From: Leucaena leucocephala
Lineage: Eukaryota > Streptophyta > Magnoliopsida > Fabales > Fabaceae
Assembly (NCBI GenBank): GCA_037074615.1
Contig: CM073560.1
Coordinates: 9,059,501 to 9,123,500 of the forward strand
Direction: 5' to 3'
Length of the DNA: 64,000 bases
Below are positions 21,865-34,394 of the stretch, one piece after another. The translations under genes and the position numbers were made by a program. Position 1 is the first letter of the stretch. Each line of letters starts with the position of its first letter. The notes under the pieces were generated by a model, which was not told the origin of the DNA, made no database searches, and saw nothing but the letters and a program-made list of their open reading frames with translations.

Positions 21865-24800
21865 CCTCCCATATTTGAAGGAACATTTGAGGTCCAGGCT
21901 GCAGAGGATTGGATCAGTCAATTGGAAAAGATTTTTAAAGTTCTGGATTTCCCAACGGAGACAAAGGCTTAGATGGCCATCTACCAGCTGGAGAAGGATG
22001 CTGATAGGTGGTGGAAAAATACAGAACTGCTTATACAAGCAAGAAACATTCCAGTCACTTGGGAAGTGTTTCTTGAACAATTCTATGTAAAGTATTTTCC
22101 TCAGTCTGTGAGGGACGAGAGAGAAGTAGAATTACTTGTGCTGAGACAAGGAGAAAGAGAATCCTTTAATGAGTACCTAGCCAAATTCATCCGTCTATCC
22201 CAATATTCTACCTACCTGCATCAAGTTGATGATGAGCGCTGGATGACAGAACGGATGATCAGAGGATTGAACTCTACGCTGAAGGAGAAGATGACTCCTC
22301 AACAATACAACCAGTTCAACAAGGCTGTGGAGGCTTGTCGTATTGTGGAGGGCAGTATGAATCATAGGATATTGTCCAGGCCTGTAAGCAAGGAACAAAC
22401 AATTCCTGAGAAGGCCGGTCGAAGCCAAGATACTGCGAGAAGCAGTAACTACAGAAAAAGGAAGCAGCCATGGCATAATAGGAGACCTGGCAAAGGAAAT
22501 TACCGAGGAGGGCCGAGTAACAGAGACACAAGAGCCCAAGTGTGCAACAAATGTGGGAAAAATCATGGGGATAGGCCTTGTTAGGTGAGCCAAAATGTCT
22601 GTTATACTTGTGGCAAGCCAGGACATTTTGTTCGGGAATGTCCTCAGGCAGCAGCTGATCAAAGGCCGCGGACGCAAGGACGCGTATTTGCACTTTCCAG
22701 AGAAGATGCACAGAAATCACCTGAGATGATTCAAGGTACAATCTATATTAATGATCACTCAGTGATTGCTCTGTTTGATTCTGGTGCAAGTCATTCTTTT
22801 ATTTCCTATGATTGTGCTAGACGTCTAAGCCTGATGATTAGTAAATTGCATTATGACATATATGTGACAACTCCCACAAGTGCTAGGGTAGTTACCTCTG
22901 ATGCTTGTTTGAATATTATTATGCGGTATGAGCACTGTTGTACAACCCTAGACCTAATATGCATGCCTTTCCGAGAGATGGAGGTTATACTTGGTTTAAA
23001 TTGGTTGTCCTCCAATAATGTAATGCTGGACTGCAAGAACAAGACGCTAGTTCTTGGTTCGACGGTAGCAGATCAGAGTCCAGAAGTACGACTAAATTTC
23101 ATAACGGAGGCAGAAGCAAATAAATGCTTGCGGAAAGGAGGTCAAGGATACATGGTTTTCCTCTCTGTTCAAGCAGAAGTCGAAGAAGGAATTGAGACGA
23201 TTGCAGTAGTTAATGAATTTCTTGAAGTCTTTCCAACAGAAATTCAAGGATTGATTCCGGAACGAGAAGTGGAGTTTGCAATCGACATTATGCCTGGAGC
23301 AGGACCAGTATCCAAAGCCCCATATCGGATGGCTCCTAATAAAATGAGTGAGCTGAAGAAGCAGATTGAGGAGCTTTTAGAAAAGGGTTTCATCCGACCT
23401 AGTGTTTCTCCCTGGGGTGGTCCAGTGCTATTTGTTAAAAAGAAAGATGGCAGCTTAAGACTGTGTATTGACTACAGAGAGCTGAACAAGATCACAGTTA
23501 AGAACAAGTACCCTCTCCCCAGAATTGACGATTTGCTAGATCAATTGGCTGGAGCGAGTCTATTCTCCAAGATTGATTTACGATCTGGCTATCATCAGTT
23601 GAGAATTAAGTCAGATGACATTTCAAAGACTGCTTTTAGAACACGTTATGGGCATTTCCAGTTTTTAGTTATGCCTTTTGGTCTGACTAATGCGCCTGCA
23701 ATTTTCATGGATTATATGAACCGGATCTTCAGGCCTTATTTAGATCAATTTGTGGTGGTCTTCATAGATGATATTCTAGTATACTCCAAGTCTGCTGAGG
23801 AGCATGAAAGGCATTTAGAATTGTTCTTGGTACCCTCAAAGAGAGGCAGCTCTACGCTAAGCTTAGTAAGTGTGAGTTTTGGCTTTCAGAAGTCAAATTT
23901 CTTGGTCATGTCATATCCCAAGACGGGGTAGCTGTGGATCCTAGCAAGGTTGAAGCTGTTTTAAGCTGGGAGCAGCCAAAGACGGTGACAGAGATCAGAA
24001 GTTTCTTGGGCTTAGCAGGGTATTACAGAAGATTCATCCAGGACTTTTCTCAAATTGCCTTGCCACTAACCAAGCTTACCAGAAAGAATCAGCAGTTTAA
24101 GTGGGACGAGAAGTACGAGGCTAGTTTTCAAGAGTTAAAGCAGAAATTAACCACTACTCCCGTGCTGATTAGCCTAGACCCAGCTCAGACTTATGTAGTC
24201 TACACTGATGCTAGTAAACAGGGGTTGGGATATGCGTTGATGCAGCAGGGTAGAGTAGTAGCCTAGCCTCTTGGCAGTTAAAGCCACATGAACAGAATTA
24301 TCCCACTCACGATCTGGAGCTTGCAGCGGTGGTTTATGCTCTAAAGATATAGAGGCATTATTTATATGGAGATACAATTGAATTGTACTGTGACCACAAA
24401 AGCCTGAAGTATCTACAGGATCAAAAAGAGCTGAATATGAGACAACGACGATGGATGGAATTGTTAAAGGATTACGATTTCTAAATTAAATACCATCCAG
24501 GAAAAGCCAACGTAGTGGCTGATGCTCTGAGTAGAAAGTTGGTAGAGGTAGCATATATGATGATCAAAGAATTAAAGTTTATTGAGGATATGCGAGATTG
24601 GAGCCCTTTGTATCAGATGCAAGTAACAGAAAGTTCCTATAGGGGAGTACATGTCAAAGCTTGCATAGAAGATAAGATTAAAGAGGCTCAAGGACAGGAT
24701 AAGCTCGCAATGATTTTTAAGGACAAGCTGGAGAGAGGGTAGACTAAGAATTTTGAGATTTCCTCAGATGGATTATTGCAGTTTAGAGGAAGACCCTACA

Positions 24801-26095
24801 TCCCTAATGCTAGGGGACTAAGGGAAAAGATTCTAGATGAAGCGCACAAAAGCCGATATACAGTGCATCCAGGTATGACCAAGATGTACCATGATGTTAA
24901 AAGATTATTTTGGTGGTCTGGACTGAAGAAAGATGTAGTAGCTTATGTGTCCAAGTGCTTAACATGCCAAAAAGTGAAGATTGAGCATCAGAAGCCAGCA
25001 GGAACATTGCAACCTCTAGATGTCCCTGAATGGAAGTAGGACAGTATTTCCATGGACTTTGTAGAAGGACTACCCATGACCCCAACTAAGCATGATGCAA
25101 CATGGGTGGTAATTGATCGGTTGACAAAGTCAGCTCATTTCCTAGCAATAAATAAGAGGGATTCTCTAGAGAAGTTGGCAAGATTGTACATAAAGGAAAT
25201 TGTTAGACTGCATGGAATCCCAAGCAGTATTATGTCTGACAGAGACCCTCGACTCACGTTAAACTTTTGGAGGGCTTTATAGCGAGAGATGGGTACTACT
25301 CTCAGATTCAGCATAGCTTATCATCCTTAAACAGATGGTCAGTCTGAGAGAACAATCCAGACACTAGAAGATATGTTGAGAGCATGTGTCTTGGATTTTA
25401 AAGGCAGTTGGGATACTCATCTACCATTGATAGAATTTGCATACAATAATAGCTATCAAGCTAGTATTCAGATGGCCCCATTCGAAGCACTTTATGGACG
25501 AAAGTGTAGATCTCCCTTATGTTGGCTTGAGTTAAGTGACAGAAGAATGTATGGTCCTGATATTATGGATCAAACTGCTGAACAGATTGCAATGATCAGA
25601 AAATGGATGATGACGGCTCAAAGTCGACAGAAGAGTTACGCAGATGTCAGACAAAAGCCGTTAGAGTTTGAAGAAGGCGAACATGTATTTCTTAAGTTAA
25701 CTCTAACTACGGGAGCCGGACGATCAATCAAAGTGAAGAAGTTGCATCCTAGATACATCGGACCATTTCAGATTCTCTCAAGGATAGGATCAGTGGCCTA
25801 CAAGTTGGCACTTCCTCCAAATCTCAGCCAGATACATGATGTATTCCATGTTTCCCAGCTAAAGAAGTATGTTCCAGATCCAACGCATGTGATTAAACAA
25901 GATGCAGTTGCATTGTGAGATGACCTGACTTATGAAGTTAGACCAGTACAAATAGTTGATCGAAAGGTCAAGCATCAGCTGCGGAATAAGCAGATTCCTA
26001 TAGTCAAAGTGATATGGAAAGGACTAACAGAGAATGAAGCTACCTGGGAAACAGAACAAAAGATGAAGGAGATGTACCCTGATTTATTTCGGTAG
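21865..26095 (+). pseudogene. Gag 3' part, protease and pol of chromovirus A
   Basis: This continues gag of A after the B insertion. Domains in order: gag core (LEKDADRWWKN near 21990); zinc knuckles at 22540-22645 with a TAG between them at 22582; protease LFDSGASHSF near 22770; RT with FIDD near 23770; a frameshift near 23820; RNase H TDAS near 24205; HHCC near 24840-24975; integrase Asp residues near 25055 (DFVEGLP) and 25240 (SDRDPR), then HPxTDGQSERT near 25325; chromodomain VIWKGL near 26010, ending at 26095. In-frame stops are seen at 21970, 22582, 24264, 24481, 24740, 25036, 25279, 25328 and 25915, most explicable by C-to-T changes. The element is coding-dead. Confidence 0.92.
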
Positions 26096-26133
26096 GGTGT
26101 ATATGTTGTAAATTTCGGGACGAAATTTATTTT

Positions 26134-26146
26134 AAGGAGGAGAGAA
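26134..26146 (+). other. Polypurine tract of A
   Basis: AAGGAGGAGAGAA lies directly before the 3' LTR. It is preceded by the GGGACGAAATTTATTTT stretch that also precedes the tract in B and B2. Confidence 0.85.
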
Positions 26147-29001
26147 TGTAACATCCCTAATTTCGGTACTAAGTTGTATGTATAGGTTAAATGAAATATA
26201 TGATATTTTTGGAAAAGATGTGTCCATATTTATGTAAAGAAAATGATTAATTGGAAGAGGAAGAAAGTCTAAAAGCCAAAGTACAAAATTACGAAAATGC
26301 CACTGTGATGCCCTAAGAAACCAGAAGTAAATGGAGGGCATTTTGGTCATTTCACACAATGGATGGATATTAGAGGAAATTTGACAATAAATTATTATAA
26401 TTAATATGAGAATTTATGGAGTTGACAGAAGTCAAAAAGGAGTCTTGTAGAATTAATTATGGAATTTACGGTGAAAAATGACACCGATAAAGGGTTAAAG
26501 GAAACGTATGTAATTTTTAACAAGACTTATGGGGATCAGAAAATTATGAAACTTTGTAGAGAATTCATTTTATATTAGAATGAATTTCTAAAAATGTTAG
26601 AACAATTAAAAGAGGTGTTTAGCATTTATGCTAAGATCAGAGTGATTTATGGATATCGGTATAAGGAAAATACATTGGGATTTGGGCCAATTAGCTATTG
26701 GACCTAAAAGAGACCCAACATGTCATCCTAGGCCAGCCCAATAAGGCCCAAAAGTTGTCTTGGAACCCAAGTCCAAAAATAAATAATTTTTGGATTTTTG
26801 GAAATAAATAAAAAGAGAATAAAGTAAGAATTATGTTTTGCACATGGTGGGACCCACATGGACTAAAAATGGCACCAAGAAGAGATGTCATGGTAGTGAG
26901 GTCATGGTAGTGATGTCATGAGCCAAAGTGAAAAGATATTCCAAGATCAAACCTTTAACCATTAGATTAAATAGTTTCCAAAGTGATCTTGGCCTTCAAA
27001 TGGCACATGACTTTTGCTATAAATACCCCCCCTTTCCATTCATTCTTCACACCCAAGAGCTCCTTTAGAGAGAGAAGTGAGTTCTAGAGAAAGAAAGTGG
27101 AAGAAAGCAAGGAAGAAGCAAGGGTCTTGAAAGAGCAAGTAAGGTAAGTTGATGTTCTTCACTTTACCATTTCGGGTTGCACTGTTCATGATAGAAGAAA
27201 ATGGAATTTCAATGATTTAATGCTTCCATTGAGTTTATATGATGATTTTGTGTAGGATTGGAAAGGTTTTGAACCTTGGAAACCATTGGAATTAAAGGTT
27301 ATAATGTTGAAAATTCCTCACGGGTACTGTTCACTCGCGTGAACAGTGATTTGAATTTCATAATTTTGATGCTTCCAATGGTCTTAAAATGAGATTTTGT
27401 GTGGGGGTAAAGTGGAGGAACAAGTATGGGAAGCATTGGAACCAAAATGGGAATTTTTGGAAAAAGGGAGCTTATTGAAACTAGACTTGGATTTTGTTTG
27501 GAATGGAGTTATAATTTGGTAATTATCTTGTAATGCCTAGGATTTGACATTTGTGGCAAGGAAAGACCATTACAAGAAGGAAAGGAACAAGGATCTACAA
27601 GAGGTAGCAAGAATATCTAACTATAAACTTATGTGCTTTGATTGTTTTGCTTACTTGTTATTCATGAAGGTTTGGTTGAGCATGGAATGTTGTGTGATGA
27701 TGATGATGATGTGATATGAGTATGTGATACTCCTTGCAATATATGTCATGACAATATGCATATTAGAGTTGCTTATGTATAAGCATGAATTAGCTCCCAT
27801 TGCATGATAACATGTTAGGCATTCAATCAAACATGCACAACCTTATAGTTTATATTACTTGCTATTGGGATTTCCATGAAATCTCATTCCTTCCATATAA
27901 TTAAATATGCTCTAGGTGCTGGATCTTCTCAAGGCAAGAGGGTAAATGTTGATGGATGACTGTATATAATTTAAAGAGTGTGCACTTTAATTACAAGATG
28001 ATGTTTTGGTTTGTATGATGCATGCTACTCATAAATCCAATCTGAGGTAGTGTACTTCCATCGGTATTTTGATTGACTTATATGATGCTTTTTCATATGA
28101 AATTTGGCATGAACATATCTAAGATATATAGCTTTAAATGTACACCAAGAAAGCCTCATTTGGTTAAGAACTCGAATTGTTATGATTTTTCAAAGTTAGG
28201 AGTTGAAATCTGGAATAAGGTAAAACGACTACTCAGAGGCAGTGAGGTTCATGCGCTAATTTCATATAGTAAACGAATGATTTTTTCCTCGAAATTTTGT
28301 GAGATTAAAGTATACATATGGAGATTTAAATCCATATGTAATTCAACTCAATTGGATAAATATACAAGGATAAATGAATTTTTGAAAATGGGGCAAAGAA
28401 ACTGGAACTTCCAGATTTACCAAATGAACAGTAAAGTTCAACGAATAAACTGATTTGATCTGGACAAGAAGATCTCATTTTCATATTTTTTTCTCAAATT
28501 TAAATGAAATAGATTTCATTATAAATTGGAATCACCTTAAAACGATTTTTCTAGATTTAGTTATGAATTTTTAAAGTTCAGGTTGTAATCTGGAATTACC
28601 CAGTGAACAGTAGCGTAAGCCCAACTCTTGGAAATTCATGTTTTTGAGGTTAAGAGGTATTCCAATGTTCTAAAATAGTTTCAATTGAGTAAGGTTAAAG
28701 TTCAAAATTAAGGTCAAGGTTTTAAGGTTAAGACTTAAAGAAATTTGTTGGAAAATACCGTTGTGCTCGTAGACTATACAAAGTACTGTGTACGTAGGTG
28801 CTGTCTAAGGAGACTGGAAGTGAGTGGACCTAGCCAGTTCATCCAGTCTTTCCTGGGTACTTGCGTAGAATGGTAGTTCTCATGGGGAATTACCAAATCA
28901 GTACAGTTATTTTCTACCAGGATTTTCAGCAAGAGAGATATAATCCACTTCAAGAGAGCTATACCAAGAGTACTTTGAGAGATATAAAAAAGGATGTTTC
29001 A
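26147..29001 (+). repeat. 3' LTR of chromovirus A
   Basis: This 2855-bp LTR is paired with 2719-5611. Its TATA box is at 27018-27025 and a donor-like GTAAGT at 27144. It is followed directly by the CTAAC duplication and then by gag of element D on the minus strand. It lacks the 11-bp duplication of the 5' copy and has a shorter version of the GTCATG-rich stretch near 26890. Confidence 0.93.
27018..27025 (+). promoter_or_regulatory. TATA box of A 3' LTR
   Basis: TATAAATA followed by a C-run, the equivalent of 3604-3611 in the 5' LTR. If active it would read outward into element D antisense sequence. Confidence 0.6.
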
Positions 29002-29006
29002 CTAAC

Positions 29007-29417
29007 CCAATCCTTAGCTACTTGGGTGTCAAAAGTCCCTTCAAATATGGGCGGATTAAACTTATGGAATCGTTCCATCCATGTTTACAGACTTTTCTGG
29101 TTATTGTTATATCCTATAGACCCCTGATGTCTATTCATTCCAGTCTGCCCATGATTTGGCTGAGGTTTAGGTTCTATATCATTCTCTGGTACTACCTCCT
29201 TCTCAGACTGCTGTAAACTAGCAACTGCAGCAGCAACCGCCGTAGCGATAGCAGAATCTTGTTCTTGATCTTGGTGAGCCTGGGTTGCCCGTATCTCATC
29301 TATTATTTGTTGTTCTAACCTATCTAGAACAATTTGCATAGGGTATATCTGACTATTAGTACCCTCATCCCGAGGCTCTACTACTTCGGGTCTAACCGTT
29401 CTTCTTGTATTAACCAT
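29007..29417 (-). pseudogene. Gag 5' part of element D
   Basis: Gag starts at 29417 (MVNTRRTV); an in-frame ATG three codons upstream is also possible. The N-terminal segment LDRLEQQ and the alanine-rich run (AIATAVAAAVA) match gag of A, B, B2 and F. A stop occurs at 29085, after which the homologous frame (NPPIFEGTF-like) continues to 29007. Element A then interrupts it, and the rest is at 2718-1917. An acceptor-like TTCTAG|G lies shortly upstream of the ATG. Confidence 0.8.
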
Positions 29418-29623
29418 GACTTCCACTTCTTTTCCTAGAATTGGGAAATACAGTCATATATATACACCACAATCTATGTACACATGTAAAACATTTAGAA
29501 TAACCCATACCACATACCACACATCTTAACTATTTCAGAGCATCACTGAGCCAGAACCTCTGTTCTGTGCCAGAATCTTATGCTCTGAACCAGAGCCCTT
29601 TCTGGTCTATGCCAAAACCTTCT

Positions 29624-29635
29624 ACTCTGATATCA
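29624..29635 (-). other. Degenerate primer binding site of D
   Basis: The plus strand ACTCTGATATCA corresponds to TGATATCAGAGT on the minus strand, two mismatches from TGGTATCAGAGC. It is 3 bp from the LTR end. Confidence 0.75.
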
Positions 29636-29638
29636 AAA

Positions 29639-32600
29639 TAAAACATCCTTACTTTCATACGTCTTAGGGACCATTTGGTAGCATTTAGAACCACTTTGAT
29701 GGTTATTGAAGTCCAATTTCTCAATCTGGAGTTTTACTCTTATCGAGTACTGTTCACTATGAAAATTCCAGATGAGTTACCTGACTTCAAAAAATCATAA
29801 CTAATTCTATAAAAATTGAAATTAAGTGATTCAAATTTCTAATTGAAGCTAACTCAATTATCTTTCAGGTAAAAATAACTTGTTGGCCATTCATTGACCG
29901 AGTCAACGTCAGTCAAACTAACAACTTTACTGTTTATCCAACGTTTTTCTCCTGAATCCAGCATTCTGGTCCCAACTTTGATAATTTATATCTCCTTGTG
30001 TAGACATCCAAATAAGTCATAATATATATAAAAACGAAGCTTGGTATGTCTAATATTTACCTTAAAAATATCAAACATTTATTCATCCATTTACTATTTT
30101 TAATTATTTATCAAACATCATCTTGTCACCACGTGTCACTGTTCACAGTGGAAATTTCCAGCATTCAACTTTGCAAACATATGCATACATCCATCATATA
30201 TCAGTCAAACATGCCAAACAACACTTATTATTAATTAATAAGTTGTTTTACATCTGGGTATGTACAAAATTTCCCATATCTCTATTACATCTTTTCCTGC
30301 ATGAAATCCGGCAGCATAACCCGCTAAGCTTCATCTTCAGAAAGTAACTGATCTTGTACCGATTTAGTAATTATTGTGAGAACTACCATTCTACGTAAGT
30401 ACCCAGGAAAGACTGGATGAACCGGCTAGGTCCACTCACTTCCAGCCTCCTTAGACAGTACCTATGTACACAGTACGTATCAGCTCCTTTCTTTACTATT
30501 GCCATCTTGTCATAATTTTGGCAGCATAACGGCGTCTCTTAAAATTCCCAGAATTCATTTTGACATAACCTCCCCTGTAATGGTTTACTTATTGGGATGA
30601 GATTCAGGGGAATCTCAGTAGCAACAATCTTAACAATATATGTAATGCAGAGTGACAGTGCTTGCTTGTGATTGTGTACAGATAAGTATGCTGCGTGCTT
30701 CCATTCTCAATAACATATGATCATAGCATTACAGTAGAGCTTCAGGCATAACATATAAGACAACAATCCAACCAAACAATAGCACAACAAATCACAAAGC
30801 CATTACATAAAAGCTAGGATTAGTTACTACCTCAAAGGCTTAGCAGAACTCTATTATCTCTATTCTGCTTCCAGCTCCGCCAGAACTTCCTTTCTTTCTT
30901 TCTTTCTCTCACTTTCTCTCTCTAGCACTTCCTCCTCTCTCTTAAAGGCCCTTGGCCATGCTGCATATGAAGCAAGGGGGGTATTTATAGTTTCCTTCAA
31001 TGGCATTCTTGTAATTTTGAAGCCATATGAACTTGTGGTCCTGGTTTTTCCAGAATTTTCTATTTTTCTTTATTCCTTTTACTGCATCATGCATGACATC
31101 ATCTCAAGGCCACCTCATGGGCCACCTCATATGTCACATGGAAAAGTTGCAAGTTTCTGGGATACCTCATCAGCTGACTCTGCAGTTCCAGTCCAATCTA
31201 GTACCGGTCCGGTCCGATTTCTCACAAACTGGACCCACCGGCTAAGATTATGCCACATGTCCTTAACTTTTTTTTCCTCCTCTATGTTGGCGCCATGTGG
31301 AATCTTACTGGCACCTATCACGCCATCCAATGCTATCCAGATAAGTCCAGGACTTTATCTGATCACCTCCTCGATTATCGTGCCGACCGAGTAACTTTAT
31401 GTTATTGAAACAGCACTAAAATAGTATTTTAATGCCACTTTTTCCCACATATCACTGGGCCTACTTTTTGGGCTCTGGGAATGTTATCTTGGATCCTGAT
31501 CAAGCTCAAGTACTCTGATGTCTCGATTCCTAAGAAATATCCCTTGGCAAATTACCAAAATACCCTTGGGTGCCCTTTCTTGCACTATCTTAACCCTAAG
31601 GGTAAAATCGTCATTTTACACCCTTCTGTACCCTGTCAGGGTATATGCTGACTCTAAGTAACTTTATCTGTATGTGCCTTGGCTTCTGGGCCTGTCTAGA
31701 ATGACCAAAATGCCTTTCATACATCTACTACCCCTTTAGTACAACACAGGGGCATTTTTGTAATTTCACACTTTTCCGGGGTTCTGCCGGACACTGGCCC
31801 ACCTATCAGTCCAAGTGTCTTATTGGGACTTTGATGGCGCTATTATTAGGCCTTTCAGGATCCATTACCTTTATGGCACATATTACGATGAATCTTCCCC
31901 TGCCCATGTTCTTCGAATATTTTAACTATTATACACCGTTTATACACATCTCCGGACATCGGGTCCTTTTACCAGATACACTGGCCTATTGTGTTTAGGC
32001 ATCCCTGTGGGTCATAACGGTCATCTGACTGAGGTCATCTGAACTCATTCAGTCCCTTTTTAAATACCGATAAATCTCCCTATCGGATACCCGGAGGCCT
32101 CACACTCCAGTCTGGATTTTCTAATTTGCGAATAACTTTTTCTACAGACCTCCTATCGGTATTCTGTCAGTTTCCTGACATTCGTCCCATCAGGACGCAT
32201 CATCCTGTATTTTCTCACTTATATCTGAAATCTAGGATATCCGGTAGGAATTTTTATAACTTTTAGACTATCGGATCAATTCTGGCTATCTGGAGTCTTG
32301 AAAAATTCCTGAATTAAGCCAGATTACCGAGCATCACTTGCTCTATCTGCTGGTGAAATCTGGGACTGAAATGCTTTCGGACAGTCTAAACCTCTTCCGG
32401 CCTGACTTTCTTTAATTATACTTTAGCCCCAAGGAACTTTTCTTCTTTTCATTTAAGTCCCTTTTTATTTGGCTAAAATTACACTTAAGGACCCCACCTT
32501 TTTGTCTACTTTTCCTTTTTAACCTTATACTTTTCATATTTGCACTTAAGTCCTTCCATTTCCTTTCTTTTGCAATTTAATCCCTTTCTTTGCATAAATG

Positions 32601-32771
32601 GCCATTATATCTCTAGGGACTTTCACTATTTACATATAAGTCCCTGGACTTTCACTTATTTACAGTTTAGTCCCTAAAAATCCTTTGTATATTTTTGGGA
32701 CTTCTGCTCAAAGGGATATATCTATTTCAGGCTACTTACTAAATCTCTGGCCTGAAAATTGGGATATTACA
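29639..32771 (-). repeat. 5' LTR of element D
   Basis: This 3133-bp LTR reads in reverse from TGTAATATCCCAATTTTCAG at 32771 to GGATGTTTTA at 29639, so its last base pair step is TA instead of the usual CA. The beginning matches the LTR of E (60239 onward) and the end resembles C. The TATA box is at 30982-30989. To the right, at 32772, lies integrase sequence of element F in the same orientation, which shows that D is inserted in F. The matching duplication (GGTCT on the right) cannot be verified because the left end of D is not in the window. Confidence 0.85.
30982..30989 (-). promoter_or_regulatory. TATA box of D 5' LTR
   Basis: TATTTATA on the plus strand reads TATAAATA then CCCCCC on the minus strand, as in the B and F LTRs. 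Confidence 0.6.
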
Positions 32772-34394
32772 GGTCTAACCTCATAGGTCAAGTCATCTCG
32801 TAGTGCGACTTCATCTTGCTCAATCACATGAGATGGATCTGGAACATACTTCTTTAATTGGGAAACATGGAACACATCATGTATCTGGCTGAGATTAGGA
32901 GGAAGAGCCAACTTGTAAGCTACTGCTCCTATCTTTGAGAGAATCTGGAATGGTCCGATGTATCTTGGATGCAACTTCTTCACTTTAATCGATCGTCCGG
33001 CTCCTGTGGTTGGAGTTAACTTAAGGAATACATGTTCTCCTTCTTCAAACTCCAACGGCTTCCTTTTGACATCTGCATAGCTTTTCTGTCTTCTTTGAGC
33101 CGTCAACAATCGTTTTCTAATTATCGCAACTTGTTTTGCAGTTTGATTCACTATATCCGGACCAAGCATTCTTCTCTCCCTCAACTCTAGCCAGCATAAG
33201 GGAGATCTACATTTACGTCCATAAAGTGCTTCAAAAGGTGCCATCTGAATACTGGCCTGATAACTATTGTTATAAGCAAATTCTATAAGGGGTAAATGGA
33301 TATCCCAGCTGCCTTTGAAATCTAAGACACATGCTCTCAACATATCCTCTAATGTTTGTATTGTTCTTTCAGATTGACCATCTGTCTGAGGATGATAAGC
33401 TGTACTAAATCTGAGAGTAGTGCCCATTTCTTCCTGTAAAGCCCTCCAAAAATTTGAAGTAAATTCAGGGTCTCTATCAGACACAATGCTACTCGGGATA
33501 CCATGAAGCCTAACGATCTCCTTTATATATAGCTTTGCCATCTTATCAAGAGAATCTCTCTTATTGATTGCCAGGAAATGTGCTGACTTTGTCAGTCGAT
33601 CAATTACTACCCACATTGCATCATGTCTACTTGGAGTCAGGGGTAGTCCTTCCACAAAGTCCATGGCAATCCCATCCCATTTCCACTCAGGGATTTCTAG
33701 AGGCTGCAATATTCCTGCTGGCTTTTGATGTTTAACTTTCACTTTCTGGCTTGTCAAGCACTTAGATACCTAAGTCACAACATCCTTCTTCAATCTAGGC
33801 CACCAAAATAACCTTTTAACGTCATGGTACATCTTAGTCATACCTGGATGTACAGTATATTGACTTTTATGTGCTTCCTCCAGGATCCTTTCCCTTAATC
33901 CCATAACATTAGGGATATAGGGTCTTCCCCGAAACTGTAGTAATCCTTCTGGGGACATCTCAAAATTCCTTGTCTTCCCCCTTTCCAGCTTGTCTTTGAA
34001 TATTGCTGCGAGCTTATCCTGCTTTTGAGCCTCTTTTATCTCATCTTCTATGTAAGCTCTGACATGAACTCCTCCAAAAGGATTCTCCGTTAGTTCCATT
34101 TGATATAGAGGGCTCCAATCGCACATATCTTCTATCAATTCTAACTCCTTGATCATCATGTATGCAACCTGCACCACCTTTCTACTCAGGGCATCGGCTA
34201 CCACATTGGCTTTTCCTGGATGGTATTTAATCTGGAAGACATAATCTTTCAACAATTCCATCCATCGCCGTTGCCTCATATTCAGCTCCTTCTGATCTTG
34301 TAGATACTTCAGGCTTTTGTGGTCGCAGAACAACTCTATCGTTGCTCCATATAAATAGTGCCTCCATATCTTCAGGGCATAAACCACCGCTGCA
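32772..34394 (-). pseudogene. RNase H end and integrase of chromovirus F
   Basis: On the minus strand this starts in RNase H (MVYALKIWRHYL) directly next to the CTGCA duplication of B2. It continues through the HHCC module (near 33870-33730), with one stop near 33769 and a Cys-to-Ser change (LTSQK) in the second CxxC position. The DDE core follows: DFVEGLP near 33660, SDRDPEF near 33475, and the Glu block near 33350. The GPF/Y-like stretch is near 32960. The frame reaches DLTYEVRPV and stops at the LTR of D, so the chromodomain is absent from this side. Confidence 0.88.

Larger units (their letters stand above)
2719..29001 (+). mobile_element. Ty3/gypsy chromovirus A, full length, carrying B
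   Basis: Both LTRs are present (2719-5611 and 26147-29001), starting TGTAACATCC and ending TTTCA. The 5-bp target duplication CTAAC is at 2714-2718 and 29002-29006. The order is LTR, iMet primer site, upstream ORF, gag, protease, RT, RNase H, integrase, chromodomain, polypurine tract, LTR. Element B with its 5-bp duplication interrupts gag at 6979. Without B the element would be about 11.4 kb. Pol carries roughly nine nonsense codons and at least one frameshift, so it is inactive. The host is gag of element D. Confidence 0.93.
769..32771 (-). mobile_element. Gag-only LTR retrotransposon D (interrupted)
   Basis: Element D reads right to left: 5' LTR 32771-29639, primer site 29635-29624, gag start at 29417. 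It is split by element A (2719-29001) with duplicated target CTAAC at 2714-2718 and 29002-29006. It resumes with the rest of gag (2718-1917) and then a noncoding tail (1916-769). After the gag zinc knuckle no protease or RT follows, unlike the other gypsy elements here. The upstream ORF of A, B, B2 and F is also missing: gag begins only about 207 bp from the primer site. This resembles the gag-only non-autonomous class described in plants as TR-GAG; the class is an inference. The 3' LTR is not visible, because H interrupts D at 769. Confidence 0.72.

Noticed and set aside
22195..22741. Minus-strand ORFs of 141-160 codons opposite gag of A
   Set aside because: Shadow of the zinc-knuckle region of gag; no independent motif or start context.
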